This document shows, one piece after another, positions 23,928 through 32,585 of a DNA stretch of 39,919 nucleotides (position 1 is its first letter; every line of letters begins with the position of its first letter). Under the pieces are notes generated by a model. It was not told the DNA's origin, ran no database searches, and was given only the letters and a program-made list of their open reading frames with translations. The stretch is from Bifidobacterium breve (lineage in GTDB: Bacteria; Myxococcota_A; UBA796; SXON01), in assembly GCA_943328795.2 (NCBI GenBank), contig CALQBK020000024.1, positions 1 to 39,919 on the forward strand, given 5' to 3'. A program made the position numbers and the translations under genes.

Positions 23928-26513
23928 ATGCAGTTCTTCACCGGCCGGAGCGCCTACGACAAGCTCACGCAGTCCCTCTACCGCACGCCGGAGGAGCGCG
24001 ACGCGCTGATCCACGAGGTGCGGGCGAGCGGTGTGCGCTCCTCGCAGAGCGTTGTCCTCTTTCTGCACGCCGATCCCGCGGTCCGCACGCTCGGCAGCGA
24101 CATCCTGCTCACGAAGGGCGAGACGAGCACGCTGATCGAGGTGTTGGACAAGGCGGTGGACGTCCCCGCCGCCCGTGGACACGTCGGCCGGCTGTGGTCC
24201 CGCCTCGGCCCGGAGTCCGCCCAGCGCCTGATGGACGCGCTCTTGTCCGACAAGACCCAGCAGCGCCGCCGCCAGGCCTGGGAGCTCGTCATCCAGTTCA
24301 ACGGGGACTGGCGCCACCGGTACCTCGAGCGCGCGTTGAGCGACGCGCCCGCCGCCATCCGGCTGCCGGCGCTCCAGAAGCTGTTGGCGGAGCGCCCGGC
24401 CGCTGCGCAGGCGGACCTGTTGCTCAAGCTCGCGATGGACGACGACCCCCGCGTCGCCGGCAGCGCACTGGAGGCCGTCTCCAGGCTGCAAGACCCCCGG
24501 CTGCTCGAGCTCATGCTCGACCGCCTGGGCAAGGGGGACGGCAACACGCGCGAGCTCGCGCGCAATTGGCTCCGGACCGCGGCCAGCCGCAACCCCGCGG
24601 AGCTGCGGGCGAGGATGATCGAGCTCCTCGCGGCGGGGGAGGAGGGCACTCGCCACGCCTGCGTCGAGATCGTCCTGGCGACGGGCCCCCACGACGAGGT
24701 CCTGACGCAGATCCTGATGTTCTGCCGGAACCTGGTCGGCTGGCTGCGCACGCGCATCCTGGAGACGTTGCGCGGCTTCGGCGAGATCATCTTCCGGCCG
24801 GCGTGTGCGTTGCTGTCCCACCCGGACCCGGAGGTGCGGACCGCTGCGCTGGTCCTCGCCGAGAACTTCAGTGACCCCCGGCTCGTCCCGCCGGTCACGG
24901 AGATGCTCAAGGACCCCGACTGGTGGCTCCGCATCACCGCTTGCGACACGCTCGGTCGGCTGAAGGACGAGCGCGCTGTCCCCGCCCTGGTGCACGCGCT
25001 CGAGGACGCCGACACCCGGTGGGCGGCCATCGACGCCCTCGCGATGATCGGCTCCCAAAGCGCGTTGAAGTCGCTGGTGCAGATGCTCCGCGACCCGCGC
25101 GCCGAGATCCGCCTCGAGCTCGTGCGCGCGTTCTCGCGGTTCACCGACCCGAGGCTGGTGCCGCTGTTGGCCCAGGTCAAGGAGAAGGACACCAGCTCCG
25201 AGGTCCGGACGCGCGCGAGCGAGGTCCTGCGCGACATGCAGGGTCGGCTCGAGATGACCGTGGACGACGCCGAGCGCGGGACCGCATCGGTGCTCTCCTC
25301 GTCCATCACCAAGCCAATCGACCGGCTGCTCGCGCAGATCCGGGAGCAGAACTGCTCCGACCTGCACCTGACCGTCGGGGAGCCGCCGTTCGTACGTACC
25401 AACGGCAAGCTGGTCCGGATGGGCGACGTGCAGCCGATGTCCGCGGCGAGCACGGAGGCCGCGGTGTTCTCCCTGTTGAGCGAGCGGCAGGCCGCCACCC
25501 TCCGCGAGGTCGGAGAGATCGACTTCTGCTACTCCATCCCCGAGGTCGGGCGCTACCGGGTCAACGCCTTCAACCAGCGCCTCGGCTGGTGTGCCGCGTT
25601 CCGCGTCATCCCGAACCTGCCCCCGACGTTCGCGTCGCTGCGCATCCCCGGCCGCCTCACCGAGCTGCTGGACTACCACCAGGGGATCATCCTCATCTCC
25701 GGGCCCGCAGGCTGCGGCAAGTCCACGACCCTGGCCGCGCTCGTGAACCTGATCAACGAGACCAAGGCGGACCACGTCATCACGCTCGAAGACCCGATCG
25801 AGTTCGTCCACCCGGTCAAGAGCTCGCTCGTCAACCAGCGCGAGGTCGGTACGCACACGGGCTCGTTCTCCCGCGCGCTGCGCGCCGCGCTCCGCGAGGA
25901 CCCTGACGTGATCATCGTCGGCGAGATGCGGGACGCCGAGACCGTCCGGCTGGCGCTCACCGCGGCCGAGACGGGCCACCTCGTCATCGGGACGCTGCAC
26001 ACGACCTCGGCATACGCGACCATCGACCGGATGATCAAGAGCTTCCCGCCCGAGGAGCAGGCGCAGGTCCGGATGGCCCTGTCCGAGTCGATGAAGTACG
26101 TCGTCTGCCAGTCGCTGCTGCCGCGCAAGGACGGGATGGGGCGGGTGGCCATGTTCGAGGTGCTGAAGGGCACGATGCCGATCAGCACGCTCATCCGCGA
26201 AAACAAGCTGCACCAGATCCCGACGATGATGCAGCTCGGCCGCCAGTTCGGCATGCAGACCGTCGACCAGGCGCTCGTCGAGCTCGTCCAGGCCGGCCTG
26301 ATCTCCGGCGAGGCCGCTTGGCGTCGCGCCGAGAAGCCCGAGGACTTCGAGATGTTCTGCGACCCCCTGTTCTTGAGGGAGAGCGCCGGGATCGAGCCCG
26401 ACCTGAAGACCCAAGAGGTCGAGAAGCCCGCCCCGAAGCCCGCGGCGGGGCCCAGCACACCGCCCGCCGCCCCCGGCACACCGATCGTTCGGCCGCTCTC
26501 CCCGCCGAAGTAG
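23928..26513 (+). CDS. HEAT-repeat/PilT fusion: twitching-motility ATPase with N-terminal helical repeats
   Basis: 861 residues. About residues 1-450 are HEAT-type helix pairs with recurrent Asp-Pro turns (DDDPRVAGSALEAVSRLQDP, HPDPEVRTAALVLAENFSDP, DPDWWLRITACDTLGRLKDE). From about residue 462 a full PilT/PilU ATPase follows: SDLHLTVGEPPFVRTNGKL, Walker A SGPAGCGKSTTLAAL near 590, Asp box ITLEDPIEFVHPVKSS, Walker B DPDVIIVGEMRDAET near 660 and His box IGTLHTTSAYATIDR. A Pro-rich tail ends the protein. PilT hexamers retract type IV pili at the inner-membrane base. The HEAT part could dock the motor on a partner. It lies 51 bases before a second pilT. Confidence 0.94.
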   Translation: MQFFTGRSAYDKLTQSLYRTPEERDALIHEVRASGVRSSQSVVLFLHADPAVRTLGSDILLTKGETSTLIEVLDKAVDVPAARGHVGRLWSRLGPESAQRLMDALLSDKTQQRRRQAWELVIQFNGDWRHRYLERALSDAPAAIRLPALQKLLAERPAAAQADLLLKLAMDDDPRVAGSALEAVSRLQDPRLLELMLDRLGKGDGNTRELARNWLRTAASRNPAELRARMIELLAAGEEGTRHACVEIVLATGPHDEVLTQILMFCRNLVGWLRTRILETLRGFGEIIFRPACALLSHPDPEVRTAALVLAENFSDPRLVPPVTEMLKDPDWWLRITACDTLGRLKDERAVPALVHALEDADTRWAAIDALAMIGSQSALKSLVQMLRDPRAEIRLELVRAFSRFTDPRLVPLLAQVKEKDTSSEVRTRASEVLRDMQGRLEMTVDDAERGTASVLSSSITKPIDRLLAQIREQNCSDLHLTVGEPPFVRTNGKLVRMGDVQPMSAASTEAAVFSLLSERQAATLREVGEIDFCYSIPEVGRYRVNAFNQRLGWCAAFRVIPNLPPTFASLRIPGRLTELLDYHQGIILISGPAGCGKSTTLAALVNLINETKADHVITLEDPIEFVHPVKSSLVNQREVGTHTGSFSRALRAALREDPDVIIVGEMRDAETVRLALTAAETGHLVIGTLHTTSAYATIDRMIKSFPPEEQAQVRMALSESMKYVVCQSLLPRKDGMGRVAMFEVLKGTMPISTLIRENKLHQIPTMMQLGRQFGMQTVDQALVELVQAGLISGEAAWRRAEKPEDFEMFCDPLFLRESAGIEPDLKTQEVEKPAPKPAAGPSTPPAAPGTPIVRPLSPPK

Positions 26514-26564
26514 CGGAGACGGCCTCTCCGCTCCCAATACCCCCGAACTGACTTGTGAGGCCTG

Positions 26565-27653
26565 ATGGCTGAACCCTCGAACCGAATCGACCGCTTCCTG
26601 CGCCTGATGAACGACCGCGGCGCGTCGGACCTCCACCTCTCCGTGGGCCGTCCGCCGATCTTCCGGCTGTCTGGCCGGATGGACCCGATTCGCTACCGCG
26701 TGCTCGACGATCCCGACCTGATCGGGCTCATCCAGCCGATCACGCCGCCTCACCTCTGGGCGGCATACCAGCGGGACGGCGACGCCGACTTTGCCTACGA
26801 GGTGCCCGGCGTCGCGCGGTTCCGGGTGAACCTGTACCGCCAGCAACGCGGCTACGGCGCGGTGTTCCGCATCATCCCGACGAAGCTGATGACCATCGAC
26901 CAGCTCGGGCTCCCCCCTTCGGTGCGGAAGCTCACGCAGCTCGACGGCGGGCTCGTGCTCGTGACCGGCCCGACCGGGTCGGGCAAGTCCACCACGCTCT
27001 CGGCGATCATCCACGAGATGAACGAGCACCGCGCGATGCACTTCGTCACGATCGAGGACCCCATCGAGTTCGTGCACCCCAACCGCAAGTCGCTCGTCAG
27101 CCAGCGCGAGATCGGGCCGCACACCAAGGGCTTCTCCAACGCGCTGCGCGCGGCCGTTCGCGAGGATCCCGACTGCATCCTGATCGGCGAGATGCGGGAC
27201 CTCGAGACCATCGAGATGGCGTTGAAGGCGGCCGAGACCGGCATGCTCGTGTTCGGGACGCTGCACACGAACTCGGCGGCGAAGACCATCGACCGCATCA
27301 TCAACGTGTTCCCGTCCGAGCAGCAGGACGGCGTGCGCGGGGTGCTCGCGGGGGTCATCAAGGGGGTGCTCGCCCAGCAGCTGCTTCGACGCGTCGGGGG
27401 CGGGCGGGCCGCGGCCATCGAGATCCTGTTCGGCACGCCCGCGCTCTCCTCGCTGATCCGCGAGGGGAAAACCCACTTGATCCCCGGGCTCATCACGCAG
27501 GGCCGGTCGGCCGGGATGATGTCGATGGACGACAGCTTGAAGTCGTTGGTCATTGGGCAGTCCATCGACCCGCATGCCGCGCTGGAGAAGGCGCTCGACA
27601 AGGACGAGATGCGAAAGTGGCTCGCCGAGCGCGGGGTGGAGGTCGTAGACTAG
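26565..27653 (+). CDS. pilT: Type IV pilus retraction ATPase PilT
   Basis: 362 residues from ATG 26565, with GAGG five bases upstream. It is a standard-length PilT: SDLHLSVGRPPIFRLSGRMD, the PAS-like N-domain, Walker A VTGPTGSGKSTTLSA near residue 135, ITIEDPIEFVHPNRKS-type Asp box (here VTIEDPIEFVHPNRKS), Walker B DPDCILIGEMRDLETI and His box FGTLHTNSAAKTIDR. It powers pilus retraction in the cytoplasm. It follows the HEAT-PilT gene on the same strand and is probably co-transcribed. The two ATPases might form mixed or alternative motors. No pilus structural genes are nearby. Confidence 0.95.
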   Translation: MAEPSNRIDRFLRLMNDRGASDLHLSVGRPPIFRLSGRMDPIRYRVLDDPDLIGLIQPITPPHLWAAYQRDGDADFAYEVPGVARFRVNLYRQQRGYGAVFRIIPTKLMTIDQLGLPPSVRKLTQLDGGLVLVTGPTGSGKSTTLSAIIHEMNEHRAMHFVTIEDPIEFVHPNRKSLVSQREIGPHTKGFSNALRAAVREDPDCILIGEMRDLETIEMALKAAETGMLVFGTLHTNSAAKTIDRIINVFPSEQQDGVRGVLAGVIKGVLAQQLLRRVGGGRAAAIEILFGTPALSSLIREGKTHLIPGLITQGRSAGMMSMDDSLKSLVIGQSIDPHAALEKALDKDEMRKWLAERGVEVVD

Positions 27654-27698
27654 GAGGCCGGCTACGCGGGCCCTGTGCACGCCGGCCGCCCTTCGATA

Positions 27699-27714
27699 AG
27701 GGGCCGGTTCCCCT
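27699..27714 (+). terminator. GC hairpin after pilT
   Basis: AGGGG (27699-27703) and CCCCT (27710-27714) form a short stem with loop CCGGTT, ten bases before the TTG start of the phosphorylase gene. There is no T-run. It could be a weak terminator or a structure affecting translation of the next gene. Confidence 0.25.
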
Positions 27715-27723
27715 GGTGCCTGC

Positions 27724-29715
27724 TTGACTCGTGATCGACTCTCCCGACTCTGCGCGAACCTCTGGTGGTGTTGGGACGCCCAGGCCACCGAGCTCTTCGC
27801 CGCGCTCCACCCCGAGCGCTGGGAGGAGGTCCACCACAACCCGCTGATGCTCCTCGACGAGCTGGACGACAGGGCGTTGGACCGCGCCGTCGCGCGGTCG
27901 CCGGCGGCGCTCGACACGGTAGAGCGGCGCTTCGATGCGTACATCGCGGCGAAGGACACCTGGGCCTCTCGCGAGATGGCCGGGTTCCGAGGCAGCGTCT
28001 GCTACTTCTCGATGGAGTTCGCGCTCCACGAGTCCTTGCCGATCTACTCGGGCGGGCTCGGCGTGCTCGCGGGTGACCACCTGAAGAGCGCCTCCGATCT
28101 CGGCTTGCCCCTCGTCGGCGTCGGCCTCTTGTACCGCGAGGGGTACTTCAAGCAGGTGATCGCCAACAATCGGCAGGTCCCCGCGTGGCCCGCTACGCCG
28201 TTGGAGCACACGCCGCTCCGGAAGCTCGACGTGTTCGTCGACGTGCCGCACGGGCACCACACCTACAAGGCCCAGGTGTGGGAGCTCGACGTCGGCCGCA
28301 TCCGGCTGTTCCTGCTCGACTCGGACGTGGAGGGGAACCGCCCCGAGCACCGGAACCTCTCGATGCAGCTCTACGGTGGCGACGCTGCGACGCGCATTCA
28401 ACAAGAGGTGCTGCTCGGCATCGGTGGCGTCCGGGCGCTGCGCGCGCTCGGGATCGACCCCACGGTCATCCACATGAACGAGGGCCACGCCGCGTTCGCC
28501 GTGCTCGAGCGCTGGCGCGAGGAGCTGCTCGCCGGCCACCCGCCTGCGGAGGCCTTCCAGACCGTCCGGAAGGGCTGCGTCTTCACGACGCACACGCCCG
28601 TGGACGCGGGCCACGACCGGTTCAACTGGGACCTGAAGAAGGAGGCGCTCGTGGGCCTCCGCGAGGACATGAACCTGCCGGAGGGCGCGTTCATGGACCT
28701 CGGCCGGGTGCAGCGCGGGAACGTGAACGAGCCGCTGTGCATGACGGTGCTGGCGTTGCGCGGCAGTCGCGCGGCGAACGGCGTCGCCAAGCTTCACGGC
28801 GAAGTAAGCCGCAAGATGTGGAAGAGCCTGTACCCGACCGTCGCCGAGGCCGACGTGCCGATCGGCTCGGTGACGAACGGGGTGCACGCGCCGAGCTGGA
28901 TGAGCGCCGAGATGCAGCGGCTCTTGGACGAGGCCTCGCCCCGGTGGCGCGAAGGGGTGCTCCCGAGCCTCGCGACGGTGTCGGACGAGCGGCTCTGGGA
29001 GATGCGGTGCTCGCTGCGGCTTCGGCTCGTGGCCTGGGCGAACCGCGAGCTCGGCCGCGACTGGCTCGACCCGGACGCGCTGACCATCGGGTTCGCGAGG
29101 CGCTTTGCCCCGTACAAGCGGGGTAACCTCCTCTTCACCGACCCGGACCGACTGGCCGCGATCCTGACCAAGCGCCCGGTGCAGATCCTTTTTGCGGGCA
29201 AGGCCCACCCGCGCGACGCCGCCGGGCAAGGGATCTTGCGCGACGTGCTCGAGTGGACGCGCGACGAGCGCTTCCGCGGCCGGGTGATCTTCTTGCCGGA
29301 CTACGACATGGCGCTCGGGCGCCGGCTCACCCAGGGCGTAGACGTGTGGCTGAACACCCCGCGCCGTCCCCGCGAGGCCAGCGGCACCAGCGGGATGAAG
29401 GTCCCGTTGAACCTCGGCATCAACTGCTCCATCCTCGACGGATGGTGGCCCGAGGCGTTCGACGGCACCAACGGTTGGGCGATCGGCGACGCGGTCGAGC
29501 GCCCGACGCCCGAGGAGCAAGACGCCGTGGACGTCGAGAGCCTGTACCAGCTGCTCGAGCGGGACATCGTGCCCGAGTTCTACCGGCGCACCGACGACGG
29601 CGTGCCCCACGACTGGGTGCACCGGATGCGCCGCAGCCTCGAGACGTGCGCGCACCAGTACCACACGAGCCGCATGGTGGCGGAGTACACGCGCAAGTAC
29701 TACCTGGAGGGGTGA
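27724..29715 (+). CDS. glgP: Alpha-glucan (glycogen) phosphorylase, GT35, DUF3417-type
   Basis: 663 residues. An in-frame stop at 27697 leaves only the TTG at 27724 as a plausible start. The N-terminus ANLWWCWDAQATELFAALHP matches the DUF3417 subgroup but begins closer to NLWW than usual. Core motifs are VCYFSMEFALHESLPIYSGG, GVLAGDHLKSASDLGLPLVG and VIHMNEGHAAFAVLERW. FAGKAHPRDAAGQGI and the PLP-lysine region EASGTSGMKVPLNLGINCSI follow. It releases glucose-1-phosphate from storage glucan. It is somewhat short for the family. No other glycogen genes are adjacent, and no good Shine-Dalgarno is present. Confidence 0.94.
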   Translation: MTRDRLSRLCANLWWCWDAQATELFAALHPERWEEVHHNPLMLLDELDDRALDRAVARSPAALDTVERRFDAYIAAKDTWASREMAGFRGSVCYFSMEFALHESLPIYSGGLGVLAGDHLKSASDLGLPLVGVGLLYREGYFKQVIANNRQVPAWPATPLEHTPLRKLDVFVDVPHGHHTYKAQVWELDVGRIRLFLLDSDVEGNRPEHRNLSMQLYGGDAATRIQQEVLLGIGGVRALRALGIDPTVIHMNEGHAAFAVLERWREELLAGHPPAEAFQTVRKGCVFTTHTPVDAGHDRFNWDLKKEALVGLREDMNLPEGAFMDLGRVQRGNVNEPLCMTVLALRGSRAANGVAKLHGEVSRKMWKSLYPTVAEADVPIGSVTNGVHAPSWMSAEMQRLLDEASPRWREGVLPSLATVSDERLWEMRCSLRLRLVAWANRELGRDWLDPDALTIGFARRFAPYKRGNLLFTDPDRLAAILTKRPVQILFAGKAHPRDAAGQGILRDVLEWTRDERFRGRVIFLPDYDMALGRRLTQGVDVWLNTPRRPREASGTSGMKVPLNLGINCSILDGWWPEAFDGTNGWAIGDAVERPTPEEQDAVDVESLYQLLERDIVPEFYRRTDDGVPHDWVHRMRRSLETCAHQYHTSRMVAEYTRKYYLEG

Positions 29716-29841
29716 GTCCTCCCCGCCCGCCCACCGCAATAAATGGAGGAGACGCTTGACGTTGCCGGAGGAGCCGGAACGGGGAGGACCGAGACTTGAT
29801 GAAACAGTCTACGCCTGCCGGTTCACAACACGCAAGTCGTT

Positions 29842-30207
29842 TTATGTATTTCCGAGGGTGCGGTGGATCACCTCGACCAGCTCTTTCATCCGGAACGGCT
29901 TGCGGATCACCGCCACCACGCGATCGTTGACGAGTGAGCTGCTCACGACCGACTCGCCGTAGCCCGTCGCGATGATCGCCCTGGCCTGCGGTTGCCGGGC
30001 CTGCAGGTCCAGCAGCAGGTCGCGGCCGCCTACGTCGGGCAGCGACCAGTCCAGGATCGCGATGTCCAAGGTCGCCGGCCCGGCGATCCGCGCGCGGGCC
30101 TCCCGCCCGGACGAGCAAGTGAGCACCTCGTGGCCGCGGGCCCGCAGGACCTCCGCGACCACGTCGAGGAGTTCCGGCTCGTCGTCTACGATCATCAGCT
30201 GGGCCAT
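29842..30207 (-). CDS. Stand-alone response-regulator receiver domain
   Basis: 121 residues, a complete CheY-like domain without an output domain. Visible residues are the acidic pair Asp8-Asp9 in LMIVDDEPELLDVV, phosphoacceptor Asp53 in ILDWSLPDVGG, Thr81 in IIATGYG and Lys103 in IRKPFRMKELVEVI. It should be phosphorylated by a histidine kinase encoded elsewhere and act by protein contact. It is convergent with the phosphorylase gene and 49 bases upstream of the start-distal end of nothing else in its frame; the next minus-strand gene upstream ends at 30257. Its partner cannot be read from the context. Confidence 0.93.
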   Translation of the reverse strand: MAQLMIVDDEPELLDVVAEVLRARGHEVLTCSSGREARARIAGPATLDIAILDWSLPDVGGRDLLLDLQARQPQARAIIATGYGESVVSSSLVNDRVVAVIRKPFRMKELVEVIHRTLGNT

Positions 30208-30256
30208 GCGCGGCTTGTAGCGCGATCCCGGCGTCAGTGACTTACCGCCAGCGGGC

Positions 30257-31531
30257 TCAGTCGCTCGTCCAGTCCCCGCTCGCCGTCCGGTCGGAGAGCT
30301 CGAACACCCCCGCGGTGAGCGCCGCTTCGAGCGGGTCCTCGACGTCTTCGGGCAACATGGTCGCGTCGTCCCCCTCGAGCGAGAGCGGGAGGTTCGGGGG
30401 GTTGGCGCCCGTGTTGCCAGCGAGCCACTCGGTCCCGGGGTTCAGGCGCGTCCAAAAGGCCCCGCTCGCCTGCAGCGCCTGCCCGATGGCGTGGACGTGG
30501 GGGTGGTCGGTCCAGGTGTCGATCACGTGGTCGACCTCGCTGCCGAGGATCATCACCGGCAGCTCGGGGTTTCGCTCGACGAAGAGCTCGGTGCGCCGCC
30601 CGGCGTCGCGGTAGAGCCACCAGGCGTCCACGTCCTCTTGGCTCGCGAACCCCGGCACGTTCAAGCCCTGGTCGGCTACCGCGCGCCGGAGCGTCGGGGA
30701 GAGCATGATCTCGCCGTTCTCCTTGTTCTCCGTGCCGTGCACCACGACGTCGTTCTCCTCCACGCACGTGCCGTCGTCGTCGAGATCGAAGCAGAGCTGG
30801 GCCGCCCCGCCGCCGTTCACGGCGATCAGCTCGTCGGCCGGGAAGGCGCAGGTCACACCGTCCGTGGGCTCCCAGCTGCAGGTGCCCGGCTCGTGGACGG
30901 AGGGGGAGTTGCCGAGCTCGACGTTCGCGAACATCGCGGCGACGGGGGTCTCCCACGTCAAGAGGCCGGACACCGCGGGGAAGGTGAGCGAGTCGTCGGT
31001 GAGCACGGAGTAGGCGAGGTTGCCGCCGTTCGACGTGGCGACCAGGTACAGGTCGTCCAGGTTCGCCGCCGGCACGCGGTCAGACAGGTGACAGCCGCCC
31101 GAGTCGACGCCGTCGCCGTTCGCCCAGCGCAGCACGGCCGCGACGGCGGCAGCGGCGATCGGCCCTCGCCGGTCGTTCGTGCCGCCGCTCAGCCCCGCGC
31201 CGGGCAGGTCCACGTGGATGTCGACGATCGGCTGCGTCGTGTCGAGGCGGGTCGTGTCCGCGGTGACGGGCGTGCCCTGCTGATCCCAGCCGCCCTGCAG
31301 CGTGATGCCGACGGGGGCGGTCCCGGGCTCCCCCATGTCCTTCGCCCACCGCACCACCACGTGCAGCTCGTACAGGCCGTCGTCGTCTTGCACCATCGTG
31401 CCGACGGTGCGCCCGTCCTTGGCGAGCGGGTCTTCGCTGAACTCAAAGCTACAGACGTCGTCCGCCGAGCCCGTGCCCTTGCGGCAGGCGACGAGGGCGA
31501 GGACCGTGAGCAGGGCGGGGAGGTGTCTCAT
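30257..31531 (-). CDS. Putative alpha/beta-hydrolase lipoprotein
   Basis: 424 residues with a lipoprotein signal MRHLPALLTVLALVAC (lipobox Cys16). The middle region LDDLYLVATSNGGNLAYSVL resembles a nucleophile elbow with Ser in TSNGGN. It is preceded by a strand with DIHVDLPGAGLSGG and followed by LPVMILGSEVDHVIDTW (candidate Asp) and DHPHVHAIGQAL (candidate His), in the usual hydrolase order. An Asp-rich CFDLDDDGTCVEENDVVV segment may bind calcium. It is probably attached to a membrane facing the periplasm or outside. The substrate is unknown. The start overlaps the pseudouridine synthase stop by four bases. Confidence 0.82.
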   Translation of the reverse strand: MRHLPALLTVLALVACRKGTGSADDVCSFEFSEDPLAKDGRTVGTMVQDDDGLYELHVVVRWAKDMGEPGTAPVGITLQGGWDQQGTPVTADTTRLDTTQPIVDIHVDLPGAGLSGGTNDRRGPIAAAAVAAVLRWANGDGVDSGGCHLSDRVPAANLDDLYLVATSNGGNLAYSVLTDDSLTFPAVSGLLTWETPVAAMFANVELGNSPSVHEPGTCSWEPTDGVTCAFPADELIAVNGGGAAQLCFDLDDDGTCVEENDVVVHGTENKENGEIMLSPTLRRAVADQGLNVPGFASQEDVDAWWLYRDAGRRTELFVERNPELPVMILGSEVDHVIDTWTDHPHVHAIGQALQASGAFWTRLNPGTEWLAGNTGANPPNLPLSLEGDDATMLPEDVEDPLEAALTAGVFELSDRTASGDWTSD

Positions 31532-32124
31532 GTGGGGCGAAATCCTGGGGGCTCGGGGCTCTCGATGGTGAGCCGGTCACCCGCCGTGGGCCAAGGTAGC
31601 ACCAGCCGGAGCGCGTGAAGGAAGATTCTGGGTGCGGGCGGCCCGCCGTAGTCCTCGTCGCCTACGATGGGCGCGCCGACGGAGCAGAGGTGTGCGCGCA
31701 CCTGGTGGGTGCGCCCTGTCTCCGGGTGGGCGAGGACGGTCGCGCGGGTCCCGCTGCGTGCCAGCACCGTGAACCGGGTGAGCGCCGGCCGGCCCTTGCC
31801 GATCTGCACGCGCCCGCGCTTCCACTCGCCCAGCGGGAGGTCCACTGCGCCCTCGTCGGGGAGCTGGCCCTGGCAGAGGGCCAGGTAGGTCTTTTTGACC
31901 GTGCCGCCCTCGAACGCGGCCGAGATCACCCGCTGCCCGTGCGCCGTCCGCGCGAGCACGAGCACGCCGGAGGTCCCGACGTCCAAGCGGTGGCACACGC
32001 GCAGGTCCAGCAGCTCGGCGAGGCCCCGCTCGCCCGCTCGCCCGCCCTGGGTGCCGATCCCGACGGGCTTGTCGACGATCTCGATGTGCGCGTCCTGGTA
32101 GAGGACCACGGGTCGCGGGGTCAC
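31528..32124 (-). CDS. RluA-family pseudouridine synthase
   Basis: 198 residues. The catalytic motif CHRLDVGTSGVLVLAR carries the Asp that attacks uridine C1'. It is followed by KKTYLALCQGQLP, HPETGRTHQVRAHL and IVGDEDYGG, all RluA-type. There is no N-terminal S4 domain, and the protein is shorter than RluC/RluD, so it belongs to the compact RluA/TruC-like group. The target base (rRNA or tRNA) cannot be told from sequence. ATGA overlaps link it to lipoprotein genes on both sides, an unusual neighbourhood for an RNA-modification enzyme. Confidence 0.93.
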   Translation of the reverse strand: MTPRPVVLYQDAHIEIVDKPVGIGTQGGRAGERGLAELLDLRVCHRLDVGTSGVLVLARTAHGQRVISAAFEGGTVKKTYLALCQGQLPDEGAVDLPLGEWKRGRVQIGKGRPALTRFTVLARSGTRATVLAHPETGRTHQVRAHLCSVGAPIVGDEDYGGPPAPRIFLHALRLVLPWPTAGDRLTIESPEPPGFRPT

Positions 32125-32531
32125 GGCCCGCCCGGAGCGCCCGGCTGGCCCGGAGCGCCCGGCTGGCCCGGAGCGCCCGGCTGGCCCGGAGCGCCCTGGG
32201 CCCCGGCCTCGCGGTGCAAGTGCGGCCGTGCGACGAGCACCTTGCAGCGTTCCTTGAGCAGCGGGTCCACGATCCGCTTGCAGTACTTCTCGGAGTGGGG
32301 GTCAACGTCCCGCGTGATCGTGAGCCACGCAAAATCCCGCGTCGTCGGGTCGCTGATGCCGGTCGTCGTCAACTCCACGCCGCGCGCGGGGTCGGCCCGG
32401 AAGATGGCCGGCAGCAGGGCCAGCAGGCACTCGTCGCGAGCCTGGGCGTCGGCGAGCGCCGCGCAGCCCTCGGCGGTCGTCGGCGCGGGCGTAGCGCACG
32501 CGCTGAGCAAGACGAGCAGCAGGGGCGACAT
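32121..32531 (-). CDS. Small lipoprotein with collagen-like Gly-X-Y tail
   Basis: 136 residues. The short signal MSPLLLVLLSAC ends in a lipobox Cys but lacks the usual basic n-region. The mature part has four further Cys (EGCAALADAQARDECLLALL, EKYCKRIVDPLLKERCKVLV), probably paired. The C-terminus is a run of GAPGQP units encoded by an 18-bp tandem repeat. The frame overlaps the pseudouridine synthase by ATGA at its 3' end. Its start is 54 bases from the divergent gene at 32586. No family was recognised; an outer-membrane or periplasmic location is inferred from the lipobox. Confidence 0.75.
   Translation of the reverse strand: MSPLLLVLLSACATPAPTTAEGCAALADAQARDECLLALLPAIFRADPARGVELTTTGISDPTTRDFAWLTITRDVDPHSEKYCKRIVDPLLKERCKVLVARPHLHREAGAQGAPGQPGAPGQPGAPGQPGAPGGP
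32131..32196. repeat. 18-bp tandem repeat encoding GAPGQP units
   Basis: Three perfect copies of CCCGGAGCGCCCGGCTGG (32131-32148, 32149-32166, 32167-32184) are followed by a partial fourth. On the minus strand they encode the collagen-like tail of the lipoprotein. Perfect identity at third codon positions points to recent expansion and likely copy-number variation between strains. Confidence 0.9.
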
Positions 32532-32585
32532 CCGCCGGGGTCTAATCCGCGCGGGTCAACCCGTTGCGCGCCTGGGCGATAGGCT

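Noticed and set aside
23367-27959. 1530-residue open frame on the minus strand
   Set aside because: It is antisense to the HEAT-PilT and pilT genes, with Arg/Ala/Glu/Val/Leu-only composition and no motifs. Only its last 91 residues, outside the PilT genes, look protein-like.
27550-29739. 729-residue minus-strand frame
   Set aside because: Shadow of the glucan phosphorylase, caused by GC-rich third positions. There are no recognisable domains, and the sense frame has complete catalytic motifs.
29756-29962. 68-residue plus-strand ORF with TTG start and strong GGAGGAG
   Set aside because: The Shine-Dalgarno is good, but the protein has no recognisable structure and more than half is antisense to the receiver-domain gene. 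The rest of the 126-base gap holds nothing else convincing.
32131-32196. Possible CRISPR array
   Set aside because: The units are contiguous 18-bp copies without spacers and lie in frame in a lipoprotein gene.
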